In this document: one piece after another, positions 6,546 to 9,257 of the stretch
How the letters are laid out: every line of letters begins with the position of its first letter
Numbering within the stretch: position 1 is the stretch's first letter
NCBI GenBank assembly: GCA_030612785.1
Contig: JAUWNF010000100.1
Coordinates: 1-9,257 of the forward strand
Length of the DNA: 9,257 bases
Reading direction: 5' to 3'
From: Phycisphaerales bacterium
Lineage (GTDB): Bacteria > Planctomycetota > Phycisphaerae > UBA1845
The notes under the pieces: model-generated
What the model was told of the DNA's origin: nothing
The model's input: the letters and a program-made list of their open reading frames with translations, nothing else
Database searches by the model: none
Made by a program: the position numbers and the translations under genes

Positions 6546-8350
6546 GAGCGCGCCTCCCGTTTACGCACTTCCCGTCTCCCGCTCAGCGCCCGAACGACGA
6601 AGTAGTCGGCGTAGGCCAGCAGCCACAACGCCAAGCACGCCTGAGCGAACACGTCTCCCAGCCGCGAGTAGAGCGAATGCCGGGAGTCCACCATCACATT
6701 AGCTACCACCGCTCCGTCGATTCCGGGGCCGTGGCAACGTCCGTCGCGCATCACCAGATCGTGGATGAGACCGCTAGGGTCGATGAAACCACTGATGCCG
6801 GTGTTGACCGCCCGGGCGATGCCGACCCGGTTTTCCACGGCGCGAAAGGCGCCCACCGCGAGGTGTTGCGGAAGTTCGTTGGAGTGTACGAACCACCCGT
6901 CGTTGCTGATGTTCAGCAGGAAATCGACCCGCTTGACCCCGTCGGGGTCGGTGACGAACCGGCGGCTGACATACGGCGTGACGTCCTCGTAACAGATCGG
7001 GATTCCGAAGTGATACTCCCGATCATTCCGCGACGGGGCCCGCATATTGAAGACCGCAAACTCTCTGCCCGGCGCCAGAGAGTACTCATACGTGCCTCCC
7101 CCTTCCAGCCACGCCAGCGGTACGAAGCGGTGCAACCAGAAATACAAGACCCTCAACCGCCCGTCGCGGAACGGAATATACTCGCCAAACACTACCCGGT
7201 GACATTTGTCGTAGCGCCCGGGCAGTGAACCGTCGGGCGCAAACACGAACGCGGAGTTGTAATTGAGTTGCTCGGAGCGCAGGCTCATCGGCGTGAGTTC
7301 CACGGAGAACGCGCCGGTCACGACGGTGGCCTTCATTTCCCGGGCCCAAGCCCGGAAGAGATTGGAGCATCGCCGGGACCAGAACAGATCGGCTTGTTTT
7401 GCGGGGGACAAATCCGCGTCGTTTAACTCCAGGAATTCCTGGTTGAGGTACATCCGCCACGGCGTCTCGGGAAGGAGGAACAGGTCGGGCTCCTCAGCCT
7501 CAGCGTAGGCCATCATCTCGAAGTAACGCTCCGCCTTTTCGGCCGCCCGCGGGCCCGGACGGCTCAGATCCACGAACAGCGGGTAGTCGCCCTGGATCAC
7601 CGCGATCCGCGGGCCGGCTGACATGGTGTCCCGTCGCAGTTGAACCTGCCCGTAGACCAGCGTCCCCACGAACAGCACGGCCGCAAAAACCGGACCAGCC
7701 CACAATCGCCGGGGAGTGGATTCCGGCGCCGCCTCGTGGACCGCCAAGCGTGGGAGCAGGAGGTCGAGGACGGCGCCATTCACCGCCGCGACCACAAAGC
7801 TCACGGAGTACGCGCCGAAAAGATCACTGATCTGGATCAGGGTCAGGAAGCGATACTGACTGTGGGCCAGGAAAAACCAGGGGAACCCCGTGAACAGCCA
7901 CGCGCGGGTGTATTCACAGGCGACCCAGATGATCGGCAATCCGATGGCCAGGGGCAGTCGCCGCCGGCGCACCCAGTGCCGCAACGGACACGCCATCAGC
8001 GAGAAGAAGACCGCGAGGTAGGCCGACAGAGTCACGTAGCCCGGTCCGGTCACGTGCGACATCCAGTACATGCTTATCAAATAAAAGACAAACCCCACCG
8101 CGAAGCTCGAGACGTATACTCGCCGGGGGTTGCTCGAAGTGCTGACCACCACCAGCCAGGGGACCAGACATACGAACGCCAGAGGCCAGATGGAAATGGG
8201 CGTAAAGATCAGGCTCATCAGCCCGACGGTGAGCGCCCCCAGCAACCCGATCGCCTTCGCCGAGTCGGCCGCAAACGGTCGGCGCGGCGTCGACCGCGTG
8301 GACGTCTTGCGCGTTGCCAGGATCTTTCGGGAGGATTTCACCGCGCCCAC
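6542..8350 (-). CDS. lnt: Apolipoprotein N-acyltransferase Lnt
   Basis: Lnt transfers an acyl chain from phospholipid to the free amino group of the N-terminal diacylglyceryl-cysteine, the last step of lipoprotein maturation, on the periplasmic face of the inner membrane. The 602-residue product has an N-terminal bundle of membrane helices (about 34-235, with the Lnt-like YWMSHVTGPGYVTL at 95-108), then a nitrilase-type domain (about 247-555) and a last membrane segment (565-585). The catalytic triad fits Glu295 (LLPETPW), Lys382 (GRYDKCH) and Cys453 (GIPICYED); the conserved NISNDGWF is at 480-487. It is longer than the roughly 510-residue E. coli enzyme, partly because of a basic Ser/Thr/Arg-rich extension of about 30 residues. 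The frame opens with GTG at 8350; a second GTG at 8341 has a better-placed GAGG and could be the true start. It overlaps the next gene by 4 bases. Confidence 0.95.
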   Translation of the reverse strand: MGAVKSSRKILATRKTSTRSTPRRPFAADSAKAIGLLGALTVGLMSLIFTPISIWPLAFVCLVPWLVVVSTSSNPRRVYVSSFAVGFVFYLISMYWMSHVTGPGYVTLSAYLAVFFSLMACPLRHWVRRRRLPLAIGLPIIWVACEYTRAWLFTGFPWFFLAHSQYRFLTLIQISDLFGAYSVSFVVAAVNGAVLDLLLPRLAVHEAAPESTPRRLWAGPVFAAVLFVGTLVYGQVQLRRDTMSAGPRIAVIQGDYPLFVDLSRPGPRAAEKAERYFEMMAYAEAEEPDLFLLPETPWRMYLNQEFLELNDADLSPAKQADLFWSRRCSNLFRAWAREMKATVVTGAFSVELTPMSLRSEQLNYNSAFVFAPDGSLPGRYDKCHRVVFGEYIPFRDGRLRVLYFWLHRFVPLAWLEGGGTYEYSLAPGREFAVFNMRAPSRNDREYHFGIPICYEDVTPYVSRRFVTDPDGVKRVDFLLNISNDGWFVHSNELPQHLAVGAFRAVENRVGIARAVNTGISGFIDPSGLIHDLVMRDGRCHGPGIDGAVVANVMVDSRHSLYSRLGDVFAQACLALWLLAYADYFVVRALSGRREVRKREARS

Positions 8351-8364
8351 CGCCTCATGATCTC

Positions 8365-8393
8365 ATTGTGTCACGGGCGCGGAAGGTGGTCAA
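8365..8393 (-). promoter_or_regulatory. Candidate promoter of the lnt operon
   Basis: On the minus strand TTGACC (8393-8388; five of six matches to the -35 consensus) is followed after exactly 17 bases by CACAAT (8370-8365; four of six matches to the -10 consensus). The expected start near 8358 would leave a leader of only about 8 or 17 bases before the two possible lnt GTG starts. The site lies between the terminator-like hairpin after the transporter gene and lnt, where an operon promoter is expected. Confidence 0.5.
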
Positions 8394-8405
8394 TCCGTTA
8401 CCAAA

Positions 8406-8442
8406 CCGAGTCCCGAGTCCAGGGTCGAGACTCGGAACTCGG
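8406..8442 (-). terminator. Heptamer-repeat hairpin after the transporter gene
   Basis: On the minus strand CCGAGTTCCGAGTCT (8442-8428) pairs with GGACTCGGGACTCGG (8420-8406) as a 15-bp stem with two U-G wobbles and a 7-base loop. Both wobbles become A-C mismatches if the plus strand is transcribed, so the structure fits minus-strand RNA, i.e. the transporter's transcript. It starts six bases after that gene's TGA; a second stop, TAG, follows TGA directly. Only TTT follows the stem, so termination may be inefficient or the element may be a transcript-end protector. Each arm contains two copies of a 7-base unit, so it could also be a dispersed repeat element. Confidence 0.6.
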
Positions 8443-8447
8443 AACTA

Positions 8448-9257
8448 TCAAAAGGCCCCGGCGTACTTCGCCGCACGGGCCTTGTTCTCATCCACGAAGT
8501 GCAGCAGAACCAGCCCGGCCAGGAAGAACACGATCAGCGACACGATCGAAACGCGGGCGGAGCCGGTCAGCTTGTCGATGACCGCAAAGGCCAGCGGGCC
8601 CCAGATCGCGGAGAACTTGCTGAAGACGGTGTAAAAGCCGAAGAACTCCGCGCTGGCGTCGGCGGGAATCATGGAGCTATAGAACGATCGGCTCAACGCT
8701 TGCGAGCCGCCCAACACCAGCCCGACAACGACACCGAGGACGAAGAATTCGCCCGCACTGCGAATGAAGTACGCGTAAACCACCACGCCCGACCAGAGCA
8801 CCAGCGTCACCATAACCGCGCGTTTCGTGCCCACGCGCTCGGCGATCCGACCGAACAACAGTGCCCCGACCATCGCCACCACCTGGACGACGAGCAACGT
8901 GAGCATCAGGGTCGTGATGGACAGGCCCAACTCGTCCGCCCCGTATATGGTGGCCATCGCTATGACGGGCTGGATACCGTCGTTGTAGAGCATGAAGGCG
9001 ATCAAGAACAAGAGAAGGTGGCGGAACCGGCCGACACGTCGGCAGGTCCTCAGGGTGCGGCTGATCCCGACCCTCGTATAGGCGAACAACCGAGGCCAGG
9101 CGCGGTACCGCTCGGGAAGGGTTGCGGCAGGTTGCGCCTCTCTCAAGAGGCACGCGGTGAACAGGGTGAACCCCGCCCACCACAAGCCGGCCATGGCCAG
9201 CCCGAGGCGGGCGGCGGTGGCTTCGGAGATGCCCAGAAGGTCGTGCCCGGCCATCAG
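8448..9257 (-). CDS. UMF1-family (Atg22-like) MFS transporter, C-terminal part
   Basis: The frame enters from the right edge (the codon before the first visible Met is an in-frame Leu) and ends with TGA at 8448. About 269 residues are visible of an expected 420-450. Numbered from the Met at 9254, they comprise a membrane segment near 16-37, a long basic cytoplasmic loop (38-78) and roughly six further segments. Family-typical stretches are FLIAFMLYNDGIQ (83-95), GRIAERVGTKRA (135-146, the MFS loop motif), GGSQALSRS (182-190), SSMIP (193-197) and FFGFYTVFSKFSAIWGP (204-220). The fold matches the UMF1/ATG22-like MFS branch, whose bacterial members are mostly of unknown substrate. The gene is separated from lnt by 97 bases containing a terminator-like hairpin and a promoter, so it is probably not part of the cell-wall operon. 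Confidence 0.9.
   Translation of the reverse strand: MMAGHDLLGISEATAARLGLAMAGLWWAGFTLFTACLLREAQPAATLPERYRAWPRLFAYTRVGISRTLRTCRRVGRFRHLLLFLIAFMLYNDGIQPVIAMATIYGADELGLSITTLMLTLLVVQVVAMVGALLFGRIAERVGTKRAVMVTLVLWSGVVVYAYFIRSAGEFFVLGVVVGLVLGGSQALSRSFYSSMIPADASAEFFGFYTVFSKFSAIWGPLAFAVIDKLTGSARVSIVSLIVFFLAGLVLLHFVDENKARAAKYAGAF

Noticed and set aside
7640..8581. Plus-strand open frame of 313 codons
   Set aside because: It is antisense to lnt and the transporter end, rich in Arg/Gln/Pro/His, with no domain; a typical shadow frame in G+C-rich DNA.

Overview
The window looks like a chromosomal segment of a G+C-rich, Gram-negative-type (diderm) bacterium. The presence of apolipoprotein N-acyltransferase (Lnt) implies an outer membrane with triacylated lipoproteins, and the MreD/PBP2/RodA set implies a peptidoglycan sacculus built by an elongasome. 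The divergent, insertion-bearing PBP2 and RodA, a HEAT-repeat putative lipoprotein and the unusual gene order would fit Planctomycetota or a neighbouring phylum. That placement is a low-confidence impression, not something the sequence proves. Every gene I can support lies on the minus strand, so transcription runs from high to low coordinates.

Right edge (8448-9257): the C-terminal half of a UMF1-family (Atg22-like) major facilitator transporter. Its tandem stop codons are followed immediately by a strong 15-bp hairpin made of a 7-base repeat, probably its terminator. Middle (1403-8350): a tightly packed unit that starts from a candidate promoter at 8365-8393 and reads lnt, a HEAT-repeat putative lipoprotein, mreD, mrdA (PBP2), rodA. 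lnt and the HEAT gene overlap by 4 bases, mreD and mrdA by 8 bases, and mrdA and rodA by 4 bases. A 94-base gap separates the HEAT gene from mreD. MreD, PBP2 and RodA form the membrane core of the cell-wall elongation machine, in which RodA polymerises lipid II and PBP2 cross-links the glycan. Lnt finishes lipoprotein maturation. MreB and MreC, the usual partners upstream of mreD, are not in the window.

Left part (1-1402): about 375 bases without a convincing gene follow rodA. After them comes a near-consensus sigma-70-type promoter (TTGACA, 17 bases, TATTAT). The predicted transcript starts with a compact leader of about 80 bases that can fold as a three-way junction, followed by a small predicted membrane protein of unknown function. 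After a short hairpin and a six-codon mini-ORF with a strong Shine-Dalgarno sequence, an exported protein of unknown family begins and runs off the left edge.

No tRNA, rRNA, CRISPR array, insertion sequence or integrase is visible. The most unusual element is the structured leader at 907-986, which has alternative pairings that could govern access to the ribosome-binding site of the small membrane protein. This is a hypothesis drawn by eye from one sequence.
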